Positions 36,157 to 45,251 of a stretch of DNA of 64,000 bases are shown piece after piece. Source of the stretch: Chitinophagaceae bacterium IBVUCB2 (GTDB lineage: Bacteria; Bacteroidota; Bacteroidia; Chitinophagales; Chitinophagaceae). The notes under the pieces are model-generated. The model did no database searches. It saw nothing but the letters and a program-made list of their open reading frames with translations, and was not told where the DNA came from. The translations under genes and the position numbers were made by a program. The first letter of the stretch is position 1. The number at the start of each line of letters is the position of its first letter. Location of the stretch: assembly GCA_002127295.1 (NCBI GenBank), contig NFUV01000002.1:62001-126000 (forward strand), read 5' to 3'.

Positions 36157-36183
36157 ACATCATAAGCTCACCAAACAATTGCT

Positions 36184-37842
36184 ATGGACAGACGTGACTT
36201 TCTTACGGCCGGGAAGAAAAATCCCCAACCTGTTGCTATGTCGGCTTCAGGCTTCCGTACCCAATCCGGGCTTAATCCTTATAGTGGCCCGTGGACAAAA
36301 AATGAGGTTCAACACCTCCTCAAACGTACAATGTTTGGCTCCCGCAAATCGGATATAGATTATTTTCTTGGCCGGACGATGAACCAGGCTGTTGATGAAT
36401 TACTAAATCCCACAGCAGCATTACCCTCACCCCCGGTAAATGATTATAGCCCGGGAACAGCAGACCCTAATGTGGCAGCCGGTGCTACCTGGATAAACAA
36501 TCCCACGAATGATGGAACACTGAATAGTCTTCGTCGTAATTCATTTAAAAAATGGTGGGCGGGTGTAATGATCAACCAGGACAGAAGTATCAGGGAACGA
36601 TTGACCTTGTTTTGGGCAGATCATTTTGGAACAGAAACCACCACTATTGGAATTGCTCATTATGTATATCAACATCATGAATTATTACGGCAAAATGCGT
36701 TAGGAAATTTTAAACAGCTAGTAAAAAATGTTACGATCGATGCAGGAATGCTCCGTTATCTAAACGGTTATTTGAATACAAAAACTGCCCCTGATGAAAA
36801 TTATTCCAGAGAATTACAGGAATTGTTTACACTAGGTAAAGGTCCGGGTGCAGGCTTTACTGAAGATGATGTGAAGACAGCGGCCAAAGTATTAACAGGC
36901 TGGCGAATTAATGGGACTACCTATACCGTTTTTTGGGATGCAGCAAGACATGATGAAACTAATAAGCAGTTCTCATCTTATTATAATAATACAGTTGTTA
37001 CGGGCAGAACAGGAGCAAATGGCGCATTAGAGACGGATGATTTGATTACGATGATCTTTACTAAACAAGAAGTCTCAAAATATATTTGTCGTTGTTTGTA
37101 TCGCTGGTTTGTGTATTATAAAATTGATGCTGCTGCAGAAACAAATGTCATAGAACCGCTGGCTACTATTTTCAGAAACAATAATTATGAGGTAAAACCA
37201 GTACTGGATGCGCTGTTAAAAAGCGAACATTTTTTTGATGTACTGAACCAGGGCTGCTTGATAAAAAGTCCGGTGGATGAAGCGATAAGCTGTTTACGGG
37301 AATTTGGTGTTGTATTTCCAAATACTACTACAGAGTATGCTGATGCCTATGGAATGTGGAATTATATCAAGAACTGGCTGGCGTCAATGAACCAGGATAT
37401 TGGGGATCCACCGGATGTTTCTGGATGGGCCGCTTATTACCAGGAGCCACAGTTTCATGAGTTATGGATCAATTCGGATACATTGCCAAAACGGAACCAG
37501 TTTACTGATACAATGATCCTCACGGGTTACTCCCGAAATGGAAAAAGGATAATCATCAATGCCGTAGCTTTTACACAATCATTATCAAATCCTGGAGATC
37601 CTAATCTTTTAATTGATGAGGCGTTATCCATATTGTACCGGGTTCCTATATCTGCAGCCTCCAAGCAAATAATTAAAGAGCAGATTTTACTGAGTAATCA
37701 AACACAGGATTATTATTGGACCAATGCCTGGAACGCCTATATCGCTGATCCTGCAAATACAGCCAATTTTAATATTGTGAACACCCGGTTGAAATCATTT
37801 TATCAATACCTGATGAATTTGTCAGAGTATCAATTGTCCTGA
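36184..37842 (+). CDS. DUF1800 domain protein
   Basis: A 552-residue protein of the DUF1800 family. Landmarks are the N-terminal WTKNEVQHLLKRTMFG, the central RERLTLFWADHFGTE, the Arg/Glu motif NYSRELQELFTLG followed by FTEDDV, and DPPDVSGWAAY near the C-terminal third. It lacks a clear signal peptide; the opening MDRRDFLTAGKK resembles a degenerate Tat leader. It is paired with DUF1501 21 bp downstream. This two-gene unit is recurrent in Bacteroidota and other phyla and is thought to act in the envelope; the biochemical reaction is unknown. Confidence 0.9.
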   Translation: MDRRDFLTAGKKNPQPVAMSASGFRTQSGLNPYSGPWTKNEVQHLLKRTMFGSRKSDIDYFLGRTMNQAVDELLNPTAALPSPPVNDYSPGTADPNVAAGATWINNPTNDGTLNSLRRNSFKKWWAGVMINQDRSIRERLTLFWADHFGTETTTIGIAHYVYQHHELLRQNALGNFKQLVKNVTIDAGMLRYLNGYLNTKTAPDENYSRELQELFTLGKGPGAGFTEDDVKTAAKVLTGWRINGTTYTVFWDAARHDETNKQFSSYYNNTVVTGRTGANGALETDDLITMIFTKQEVSKYICRCLYRWFVYYKIDAAAETNVIEPLATIFRNNNYEVKPVLDALLKSEHFFDVLNQGCLIKSPVDEAISCLREFGVVFPNTTTEYADAYGMWNYIKNWLASMNQDIGDPPDVSGWAAYYQEPQFHELWINSDTLPKRNQFTDTMILTGYSRNGKRIIINAVAFTQSLSNPGDPNLLIDEALSILYRVPISAASKQIIKEQILLSNQTQDYYWTNAWNAYIADPANTANFNIVNTRLKSFYQYLMNLSEYQLS

Positions 37843-37863
37843 TCTGCTATAAACTGACTACAC

Positions 37864-39450
37864 ATGAAAAGAAGAGATTTTATTAAAAATACAGTGCCGG
37901 CTGCTGCATTATTACCTGCTGTGGTAGATGGATATTCAGTAAAGGCTTTTAATGCCGAATCTCCTTTAATGCGGGCATTAATGATACCCCCGATCGAAAC
38001 GGATCATGTATTAGTTATTATTCAATTGAATGGGGGTAATGATGGATTAAATATGGTAATACCAATTTCTACTTATAGTAATTATTATAATGCAAGAACG
38101 AATGTAGCGATTGAGCAAAATAAAATATTAGGATTAACCGGCTATGGCAGTACGGGCCTTCATCCCAGCATGACGGGTTTGCAGGCTTTATATAATGAAG
38201 GGAAATTAAATATTGTGCAGGCTGTTGGTTATCCTTCTCCAAACTTTTCACACTTCAGGGCAACGGATATATGGATGAGTGGATCATCAAGCACACAAGT
38301 AGTTAATTCAGGTTGGGCAGGTAGATATCTGAATACTGAGTATCCAAATTTTCCCACGGGTTATCCCAACACTACCATGCCGGATCCGCTGGCAATACAA
38401 ATTGGTTCGTTGACTTCTCTTACCATGCAAGGTCCAAGTGTAAGTATGGGAATGAGTATTACGAATCCAACAAGTTTTTATAATCTTCTTAATAACATTG
38501 CTGATCCTGCACCTAATAACCCAATGGGACAGGAGCTCTCTTATATTCGAACGGTAGCCAAACAAACTAATTTGTATGCAACACGAATAAAAGATGCGGC
38601 GAACCTGGTAACGCAGCAAGGAGTTTATCCAACAAATAATTCATTGGCGGATCAATTAAAAATAGTTGCCCGCCTTGTGAAAGGTGGATTGAAAACAAGA
38701 ATTTATATGGTGAGTTATGGGGGATTCGACACTCACTCGTTGCAAGTAAATACAACAGATACAGCAACTGGTACACATGCAAACCTTTTGGGGAACGTAT
38801 CCAATGCCATTAAAGCATTTGTAGATGATTGCCAGTTTTTAGGAATACAGGATCGGGTGATTGGATTAACTTTCTCTGAGTTTGGGCGCCGTATAAAATC
38901 AAACTCAAGTACCGGAACAGATCATGGAGCTGCCGCACCAATGTTCATTTTCGGAAAAAAAGTTACAGCAGGTGTTACTGGCACTAATCCTCCCATACCC
39001 GTTAATGCTACAGTTAATGATAATATTCCAATGCAATATGATTTTCGCAGTATCTATGCTTCTATACTCGAACGTTGGTTTTGTGTTTCTTCAACCACAT
39101 TGCAAACAATCTTATTTCAAAATTTCCAAAGCCTGGATATTTGCAACAATGCCAGTTGTACAACTACTGGCACCAACGACCCGAACCAATCGGGAATAGA
39201 ATTAATTTCAAATCAACCTAACCCTTTTACAGAATCAACCACGATTAGGTTTACCACAAGAGGAGGTCATACACTTATTCAAATAATAGATATGTTGGGC
39301 CGGGTTATAAAAACGCCAATTGACAGGGACTATGCTCCAGGAACTTATACAACCATATTTGAAAGTAATGGTTTACCAACAGGGGTATATTATGCCCGTT
39401 TACAAAATGGACCTGTGCAACAAGTTCGCCCCATGCTTAAAGTAAGATAG
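37864..39450 (+). CDS. DUF1501 domain protein with Tat-like leader and T9SS sorting domain
   Basis: A 528-residue protein. The leader MKRRDFIKNTVPAAALLPAV has a twin-arginine motif. The DUF1501 (sulfatase/alkaline-phosphatase-like) core follows, with VLVIIQLNGGNDGLNMVIPI near residue 50 and the C-terminal signatures YGGFDTHSLQ and LTFSEFGRRIKSN and DHGAAAPMFIFG. From about 445 a T9SS sorting domain follows (ISNQPNPFTESTTIRF ... GVYYARLQN ... RPMLKVR). The protein would cross the inner membrane by Tat and the outer membrane by T9SS. It is probably co-transcribed with the DUF1800 gene. Confidence 0.9.
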   Translation: MKRRDFIKNTVPAAALLPAVVDGYSVKAFNAESPLMRALMIPPIETDHVLVIIQLNGGNDGLNMVIPISTYSNYYNARTNVAIEQNKILGLTGYGSTGLHPSMTGLQALYNEGKLNIVQAVGYPSPNFSHFRATDIWMSGSSSTQVVNSGWAGRYLNTEYPNFPTGYPNTTMPDPLAIQIGSLTSLTMQGPSVSMGMSITNPTSFYNLLNNIADPAPNNPMGQELSYIRTVAKQTNLYATRIKDAANLVTQQGVYPTNNSLADQLKIVARLVKGGLKTRIYMVSYGGFDTHSLQVNTTDTATGTHANLLGNVSNAIKAFVDDCQFLGIQDRVIGLTFSEFGRRIKSNSSTGTDHGAAAPMFIFGKKVTAGVTGTNPPIPVNATVNDNIPMQYDFRSIYASILERWFCVSSTTLQTILFQNFQSLDICNNASCTTTGTNDPNQSGIELISNQPNPFTESTTIRFTTRGGHTLIQIIDMLGRVIKTPIDRDYAPGTYTTIFESNGLPTGVYYARLQNGPVQQVRPMLKVR

Positions 39451-39499
39451 AATCATGTTTTTAGAAAAATGTGGAGACTACAAAAAATTGTAATTATTT

Positions 39500-39532
39500 T
39501 TTGCAACTAAGATACATTTGTATATATATTTG
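39500..39532 (+). promoter_or_regulatory. promoter of the TonB-dependent receptor gene
   Basis: TTTG (39500-39503) is followed after 21 nt by TATATTTG (39525-39532), an exact Bacteroidota match. It lies downstream of the longest possible start (39471), so translation must begin at ATG 39555. Confidence 0.65.
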
Positions 39533-39547
39533 CAACATAGTAGCAAA
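39512..39547. promoter_or_regulatory. operator candidates over the TonB receptor promoter
   Basis: TTTGCAACATAGTAGCAAA (39529-39547) is an inverted repeat (TTTGC/GCAAA arms) covering the end of the -7 element and the expected start site. The palindrome ATACATTTGTAT (39512-39523) sits in the spacer. TTGCAAC also occurs over the -33 element (39501-39507). The layout suits repression by a Fur/Zur-type metalloregulator, an inference. Confidence 0.4.
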
Positions 39548-39554
39548 AAATAGT

Positions 39555-41990
39555 ATGAAGATTATAGCTGTTCCCCTTTTATTCATTTCTTTTTTTAGTT
39601 CGGGTCAACCCCTGTTTGCAGATATTAAATTAAGAGAACCATTTTTAGGAAGAAGTATTGAACTTAAGATCAGTTTATCAGGAACGATAACCGATGCAAA
39701 AACCGGGGAGCCATTAGTTGGTGCTTCTGTTTACCTCACTGATGATAAAATTGGGGCTATTGCAAATGAAAAGGGAAAATATGTGTTGACCAATATTCCG
39801 GACGGCCACCATGTAATTGAAATATCTCATGCGGGTTATGCCACTATAGTTGAGCATTTGGAATTGATCACTGATACAGAAAAAGATTTCAAACTTTCTG
39901 CAGAAGTAGTCGAAAACCGGGGAGTGATAATTACGGGTGTCTCTGGTGCTACCAGTATTCGAAAAACGCCGGTACCAGTAACATCTATTCGCAAAACTGC
40001 TTTATTACAATCATCTTCTACTAATATAATTGATGCATTGACGCAAGTGCCGGGAGTTTCTCAACTTTCAACAGGTCCTGCTATATCAAAACCCTTTATT
40101 CGTGGATTAGGTTATAACAGGGTAGTAATAGTTAACGAAGGCGTACGGCAGGAGGGACAGCAATGGGGCGACGAGCATGGGGTTGAAATTGATGAACTCA
40201 GCGTTGGAAGAGTAGAAGTATTGAAAGGCCCCGCCTCATTAATATACGGAAGTGATGCATTAGCCGGGGTTATAAATTTTATTACCAATACACCCGTTGC
40301 AGAAGGTACTTTCAAAGGGAATATTTTATCAAACTATCAAAGTAATAATGGTTTGTTTGCATTGAATGCTAACCTTGCCGCTAACAACAACGGATTTAAC
40401 TGGAATGTGTACGGCACTTATAAATCAGCCGGGGATTATAAAAATAAATATGATGGAAAAGTTTTGAACTCAAGATTTAATGAAAGAAATTTTGGAGGCT
40501 ATGTTGGTATTAATAAAAGTTGGGGCTATAGCCATTTTATATTTAGCTGCTTTGATCAACGATTAGGTTTAGTAGAAGGTGACAGAGATGATGCTACTGG
40601 TCAATTCATTTTATTTGCCGGAAATCCATTAGAAAGAATTGCTACCAATACAGATTTAGATTCAAGACACCTATTTGTACCACAACAAAGAGTACAACAT
40701 AATAAATTTATTCTTGATAACAATTTTGCAATTAATAAAAGCCGCTTAAAAATTAACCTGGGTTACCAGAATAGTCAACGGCAAGAATTTGGCAACCCCG
40801 AAGACCCGGCTGAGAAAGAATTATTCTTCGACCTGCGTACTGTTAATTACGCAGTACAATGGCAGTTACCAGAACTCAAAGAATGGCATACTACTATTGG
40901 TGTAAATGGGATGGGACAGAAGAACCTTAATAAAGGACAAGAAGCATTAATACCGGAATACAATTTATTCGATATTGGTATTTTTATATATGCACAACGC
41001 TTATTTAATAAAGCAACACTAACCGGCGGATTTCGCTTCGACAACCGGTCCATAGATTCAAAAGAATTTTTTGAAGGCGCTGATCTTAAATTTGAAAAGT
41101 TCAACCGGTCATTTTCTAATTTTTCAGGAAGTGTTGGTGTGAGTTATGAACCATCGGACATCGTTACCATAAAGGCAAATATTGCAAGAGGTTTCAGGGC
41201 ACCTACTTTGGCTGAATTGGCCAGTAACGGTGCACATGAAGGCTCTAATCGATATGAATACGGCGATCAAAAACTAAGATCTGAAACAAGTCTGCAGTTT
41301 GATGCCGGATTTGATGTAGACTATGAACATTTTAGCATTGGTGTAAGTGCTTTTTATAACAATATCAGCGATTTTATTTTTTATAGAAAATTGGAATCAG
41401 CTTTTGGAGGGGACTCCATAGTGAATGTGGATGGAGAAGATATTACTGCTTTCCGGTTTAATCAACTGGATGCTACGCTTCGGGGGGTAGAAGCATCGAT
41501 CGATTTACATCCGCACCCATTGGATTGGTTGCATTTTGAAAATACAATGTCATTTGTTCGGGGAACATTTAATCAAAATATTGATGGCTCAGATAATCTT
41601 CCTTTAATACCAGCGGCAAGGCTTACCAGTGAATTACGGGCTACTTTTAACGAAGGGGGAAAATCTTTCCGAAATATATATATCAAAGCAAGCACCGATA
41701 AAACATTTAAGCAAAACAAAGCTTTTACCGGGTTTGATACCGAAACAGCTACCAGTGGTTACACCTTGCTTAATGCAGGATTTGGTGCTGATATTACAAA
41801 TAGCAAAATGAAAACTCTATTTAGCCTTCATTTTTCTATCACTAATATTACAAATGTGGCTTATCAAAATCACCTGAGCCGCTTAAAGTATGCAGCAGAA
41901 AATATGAATACAGGCCGGTTGGGTGTATTTAATACAGGAAGAAATTTTTCTGTTAAAGCGAATATTCCGCTTGATTTTAGTAATAAATAA
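39555..41990 (+). CDS. TonB-dependent outer-membrane receptor, ZnuD-like features
   Basis: About 811 residues from ATG 39555. The 39471 start is upstream of the promoter and is not used. A signal peptide (ending FFSSGQ) is followed by a carboxypeptidase-regulatory-like domain (about 40-130, GTITDAKTGEPLVGASVYLTD). The plug is at about 150-265 (IIDALTQVPGVSQLS, SVGRVEVLKGPASLIYGSDALAGVINFI), and a 22-strand barrel ends in NIPLDFSNK. The barrel segment RGFRAPTLAELASNGAHEGSNRYEYGDQKL resembles the signature of the zinc-receptor ZnuD group. Operator-like repeats at the promoter and a DUF4625 lipoprotein two genes down fit metal uptake. The receptor call is firm; zinc is a hypothesis. Confidence 0.93.
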   Translation: MKIIAVPLLFISFFSSGQPLFADIKLREPFLGRSIELKISLSGTITDAKTGEPLVGASVYLTDDKIGAIANEKGKYVLTNIPDGHHVIEISHAGYATIVEHLELITDTEKDFKLSAEVVENRGVIITGVSGATSIRKTPVPVTSIRKTALLQSSSTNIIDALTQVPGVSQLSTGPAISKPFIRGLGYNRVVIVNEGVRQEGQQWGDEHGVEIDELSVGRVEVLKGPASLIYGSDALAGVINFITNTPVAEGTFKGNILSNYQSNNGLFALNANLAANNNGFNWNVYGTYKSAGDYKNKYDGKVLNSRFNERNFGGYVGINKSWGYSHFIFSCFDQRLGLVEGDRDDATGQFILFAGNPLERIATNTDLDSRHLFVPQQRVQHNKFILDNNFAINKSRLKINLGYQNSQRQEFGNPEDPAEKELFFDLRTVNYAVQWQLPELKEWHTTIGVNGMGQKNLNKGQEALIPEYNLFDIGIFIYAQRLFNKATLTGGFRFDNRSIDSKEFFEGADLKFEKFNRSFSNFSGSVGVSYEPSDIVTIKANIARGFRAPTLAELASNGAHEGSNRYEYGDQKLRSETSLQFDAGFDVDYEHFSIGVSAFYNNISDFIFYRKLESAFGGDSIVNVDGEDITAFRFNQLDATLRGVEASIDLHPHPLDWLHFENTMSFVRGTFNQNIDGSDNLPLIPAARLTSELRATFNEGGKSFRNIYIKASTDKTFKQNKAFTGFDTETATSGYTLLNAGFGADITNSKMKTLFSLHFSITNITNVAYQNHLSRLKYAAENMNTGRLGVFNTGRNFSVKANIPLDFSNK

Positions 41991-42017
41991 ATTGCAACTT
42001 TTGCCTCCAAATTTATA

Positions 42018-42042
42018 CCCCGTTTTGCGGGGCTTTTTTTTA
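42018..42042 (+). terminator. Rho-independent terminator after the TonB receptor gene
   Basis: CCCCG (42018-42022) pairs with CGGGG (42028-42032) around a TTTTG loop, followed by C and eight Ts. It is short but GC-rich, so it may allow partial readthrough into the next two genes. Confidence 0.8.
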
Positions 42043-42058
42043 TACAGACATTTGCAGT

Positions 42059-42511
42059 ATGGAAATCACTTTTAATACTCCGGCATTATTATTTCCGGCT
42101 ATCAGCCTTTTGTTGTTAGCGTATACCAACCGCTACCTTGCTTTGGCAAGCCTTATACGTAAGCTGCATGATGAGTATATGAAAGGTGATAAGAAGGCAC
42201 ATCTTCTGCAACAAATTAAGATTTTGCGCATACGCATTAACATGGTTCGTCAAATGCAGGCCCTGGGTGTATTTAGTTTTTTATGCTGTGTGGTTACTAT
42301 GTACAGTGTGTATAAAGAATGGCTGGGGTTTACCAGTTATGTATTTGCTGCAAGCCTCCTGAGTTTACTGGCATCACTTGTTATTTCTCTTTTGGAAATC
42401 TCGCAGAGTACAAAAGCACTTGAATGGGAACTGAGTGATATGGAAGAGCTGGAAAAGACAAACTTTTTTACTGATTTATGGGGAAGTAAAGGTGAAAAAA
42501 AAGATTCGTAG
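42059..42511 (+). CDS. DUF2721 family membrane protein
   Basis: A 150-residue protein with three predicted membrane helices (about 8-28, 72-92, 98-122). A charged loop (LIRKLHDEYMKGDKKAHLLQQIKILRIRINMVRQMQ, about 37-72) separates the first from the others, a pattern typical of DUF2721. The N-terminal segment FNTPALLFPAISLLLLAYTNRYLALASLIRKLH is the family hallmark. The function is unknown. It is followed after 9 bp by the DUF4625 lipoprotein gene. A terminator separates it from the receptor gene. Confidence 0.83.
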   Translation: MEITFNTPALLFPAISLLLLAYTNRYLALASLIRKLHDEYMKGDKKAHLLQQIKILRIRINMVRQMQALGVFSFLCCVVTMYSVYKEWLGFTSYVFAASLLSLLASLVISLLEISQSTKALEWELSDMEELEKTNFFTDLWGSKGEKKDS

Positions 42512-42520
42512 ATTTAAGGC

Positions 42521-42952
42521 ATGATTTTATGCAGATTCCAGGTGATTTTATTTGTAGCTATGCTGGGCTTTTCTTGTTCAAAAGGTGATGACGCAACTGG
42601 TGAAGATGATAGTCCGCATGTAGTAACTCCAACCGATATTGTTGCACCCGTAATAGATATTTATACTCCTACACCCAATCAGATATTCTCCAATGGAAAC
42701 GCAATAAATATTACCGGTAAAATAAGTGATGATCTTGGCTTATACAATGGAAGCATTCGTATTACAAATGATGCAAACGGTGAATTAGTAAAGCAACAGC
42801 TATATGAAATACATGGGTTGTTGACGTATAATTTTAATATTAGTCATATTGTTTCTGTTACAGCAGCAAGTGATTATACCGTGACAGTTACTTTTCAAGA
42901 TCATGGACTTAACAGAACTACTACAACTGTTAAAATAAAAGTGAACCCATAG
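42521..42952 (+). CDS. DUF4625-like lipoprotein
   Basis: A 143-residue lipoprotein (FVAMLGFSC, cysteine near 19). The mature part is one immunoglobulin-like beta-sandwich (APVIDIYTPTPNQIFSNGNAINITGKISDDLGLYNGSIRI...YTVTVTFQDHGLNRTTTTVKIKV), the pattern of DUF4625. Such lipoproteins are often encoded beside TonB receptors in Bacteroidota, so it may cooperate with the receptor two genes upstream in capturing substrate at the outer membrane. Its stop is 3 bp from the convergent rhodanese gene. Confidence 0.75.
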   Translation: MILCRFQVILFVAMLGFSCSKGDDATGEDDSPHVVTPTDIVAPVIDIYTPTPNQIFSNGNAINITGKISDDLGLYNGSIRITNDANGELVKQQLYEIHGLLTYNFNISHIVSVTAASDYTVTVTFQDHGLNRTTTTVKIKVNP

Positions 42953-42955
42953 GTA

Positions 42956-43267
42956 TCAAAGAGATTCAATAATCTTAAGCACATTTTGCCAGCTACCTCC
43001 ATTATGGGCTGTTATTCCAGCTGCTTTTAAGTATTTCAAAGCAGTGCTGCTACGTTCGCCAGAGCTACAACAAACTATCACGGGTAATTTAGAAGCTTTA
43101 ATTCTTTCTATGCTGGCCTTAATTCTATCAACCGGAATATTAAATGCATCGGGAATATGACCTCTATCATACTCTTGCGGGGTACGAACATCAATTATGA
43201 TAGCTCCTTTTTGTAAAGCCCTTTTTATCTTTCCTGCCCCCAGTTTTAAAAAAGAAAATAGTCCCAT
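42956..43267 (-). CDS. single-domain rhodanese
   Basis: A 103-residue cytoplasmic rhodanese-like domain. It opens with FSFLKLGAGKIKRALQKGAIIIDVRTPQEYDRGHIPDAFNIPV, and the active-site loop is CSSGERS with Cys67. It would carry persulfide sulfur for thiosulfate sulfurtransferase-type reactions; the acceptor is unknown. It is co-transcribed after the ABC exporter (2-bp gap). Confidence 0.92.
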   Translation of the reverse strand: MGLFSFLKLGAGKIKRALQKGAIIIDVRTPQEYDRGHIPDAFNIPVDRIKASIERIKASKLPVIVCCSSGERSSTALKYLKAAGITAHNGGSWQNVLKIIESL

Positions 43268-43269
43268 AT

Positions 43270-45120
43270 TTACGCCACTGAGATTTTATTTTTTCGTTCA
43301 CCAATCTGCTGACGCCACATTGCATAATACAAGCCTTTTTCTTCCAGCAATTTTTCATGATTACCTGTTTCTACAACATCACCCTTTTCCAATACATAAA
43401 TTCGATCGGCATGCATAATGGTTGAAAGCCGGTGTGCAATTAAAATGGTAACCTGCTCGCCCTGGAGAGAAATTTCACGGATAGTATCAGTAATTTCTTC
43501 TTCTGTTAGAGAATCCAATGCAGAGGTGGCCTCATCAAATAATAATAATTTTGGTTGGCGAAGTAATGCTCTTGCAATAGAAAGACGTTGCTTTTCTCCA
43601 CCCGATAATTTTAATCCACCTTCCCCAATCATTGTTTCAAGCCCTTTTTCAGCTCTTGCCAGCAAAGTAGTGGCAGATGCTTTTTTTAAAACTTCTAGTA
43701 ACTCTTCTTCTGATGCGGCGGGATTGACAAAGCTTAAATTTTCCCTGATTGTACCCGAGAACAATTGTGTATCCTGGGTTACAAAACCTATCTGGTTACG
43801 CAGTGCTTCAAAGTCAATACTGTTTTCGTCAATCCCATTGTATAAGATCTTTCCTTCTTGCGGACGATACAAACCCACTAATAATTTCATTAATGTTGTT
43901 TTGCCCGATCCTGATGGTCCTACAAAGGCGATAGTTTCCCCCGTCTTTACTTTAAAGCTAATGTCATTGATGGCTTTATGTGCAGCAGTCTGGTGTTTAA
44001 AAGCAACATGATCAAATTCTAATGTTTGAATTTCTCCCAGATGCTTTGGATTGGCTGCCTGTGGCTCGGGAGCTTTCTTCATTAAATTGGAAAAATTCTC
44101 TAACGAAGCCTGTGCTTCACGATAAGTAAGGATGATGTTGCCAATTTCCTGCAAGGGACCAAAAACGAAAAAGGAAAAGATTTGCATCGTTACAATTTGT
44201 CCTGCATCCATCTTGCCCTGGTAAATAAACAGCATCAACAGAAAAAGAATTATTTGACGAAGTGTATTAACGAAAGTTCCCTGAACAAAACTGATACTGC
44301 GGATTCTTTTTACTTTAGTTAACTCTAATCCTAAAATTTTAAATGTGTTTTTATTTAACCTGCTTACTTCCTGCTGTGTAAGGCCAAGGCTTTTTACCAA
44401 TTCAATATTACGTAGTGATTCTGTGGTAGCACCGGCCAGGGCAGTAGTTTGGCCGACAATTTTTTTCTGAATGGTTTTTACTTTTTTACTCAGCAGATTA
44501 GAAATAATGGTGAGCAAAAATATACCACCAAAATAAACCAACGGCAGGCTCCAGTGAATGGTAGTGGCATATACGGCAACAAAAACAATTCCCACAATTA
44601 CCGGGAAAAGAATATTAATGAATGAGGAAACAAATTTTTCAGTATCAATTCTCACTTTTTGTAAAATGCTCAGTGTTTCGCCACTTCGGGCATCTTCAAA
44701 CTCCTGGTAAGGCAACTTCATGGCATGTTGCAGCCCCTGGGTAAAAATAGTGGCACCAAACTTTTGAGTGATGAGGCTTAAAAAATAATCCTGGAAGGCC
44801 TTGGCAATTCGGCTTATCATGGCTACAGAAATAGAAGCTATCAGTAACCACACTACGCCATATATAGTCTTATTTTTTTCAACTTTATTTACAACACCTG
44901 CCTTATCCATTTGAACCGTGCTGTCTACATATTCTTTTTGGGTAAACAGGAAATCATTCCAGTTTAAAGGCTCCACTTTTTGGTGGTAGCTTCCCAAGTT
45001 AACTAATTTTCCAAAAATAATGGGGTCAACGAGAGAAAAGCCGATGTTAATAGCCGCCAGTAGTAAAACCAATGCCACCAACCATTTGTAAGGTTTGAGA
45101 TAACGCAGTAATATCTTCAT
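43270..45120 (-). CDS. ABC exporter half-transporter (fused permease and ATPase)
   Basis: A 616-residue protein. Six membrane helices lie in about 1-335 (first helix LKPYKWLVALVLLLAAINI), with an extended periplasmic loop after the first helix (about 35-75). The nucleotide-binding domain is in about 365-605, with Walker A GPSGSGKTT, Q-loop VTQDTQLFSG, signature LSGGEKQRLSIARAL, Walker B LLLFDEATSALD and H-loop IAHRLST. It is MsbA-like and should act as a homodimer. The cargo (lipid, drug or peptide) cannot be decided. It is followed 2 bp later by the rhodanese gene. Confidence 0.95.
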   Translation of the reverse strand: MKILLRYLKPYKWLVALVLLLAAINIGFSLVDPIIFGKLVNLGSYHQKVEPLNWNDFLFTQKEYVDSTVQMDKAGVVNKVEKNKTIYGVVWLLIASISVAMISRIAKAFQDYFLSLITQKFGATIFTQGLQHAMKLPYQEFEDARSGETLSILQKVRIDTEKFVSSFINILFPVIVGIVFVAVYATTIHWSLPLVYFGGIFLLTIISNLLSKKVKTIQKKIVGQTTALAGATTESLRNIELVKSLGLTQQEVSRLNKNTFKILGLELTKVKRIRSISFVQGTFVNTLRQIILFLLMLFIYQGKMDAGQIVTMQIFSFFVFGPLQEIGNIILTYREAQASLENFSNLMKKAPEPQAANPKHLGEIQTLEFDHVAFKHQTAAHKAINDISFKVKTGETIAFVGPSGSGKTTLMKLLVGLYRPQEGKILYNGIDENSIDFEALRNQIGFVTQDTQLFSGTIRENLSFVNPAASEEELLEVLKKASATTLLARAEKGLETMIGEGGLKLSGGEKQRLSIARALLRQPKLLLFDEATSALDSLTEEEITDTIREISLQGEQVTILIAHRLSTIMHADRIYVLEKGDVVETGNHEKLLEEKGLYYAMWRQQIGERKNKISVA

Positions 45121-45251
45121 AAAAATTATTGAGAGGGAAATTGTAAGTCTTCAGCCTGCAAACATCGTACAAGTTCGTAAAAAATGACAAGATTTCAGCT
45201 TTCGGGGTAAATTGCAGGATTACTACAAAGCCCCATTTGAAGAATAATCAG

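Noticed and set aside
39471-39554. Longer start of the TonB receptor
   Set aside because: The stretch contains the promoter (TTTG and TATATTTG) and lies before a clean signal peptide that begins at ATG 39555.
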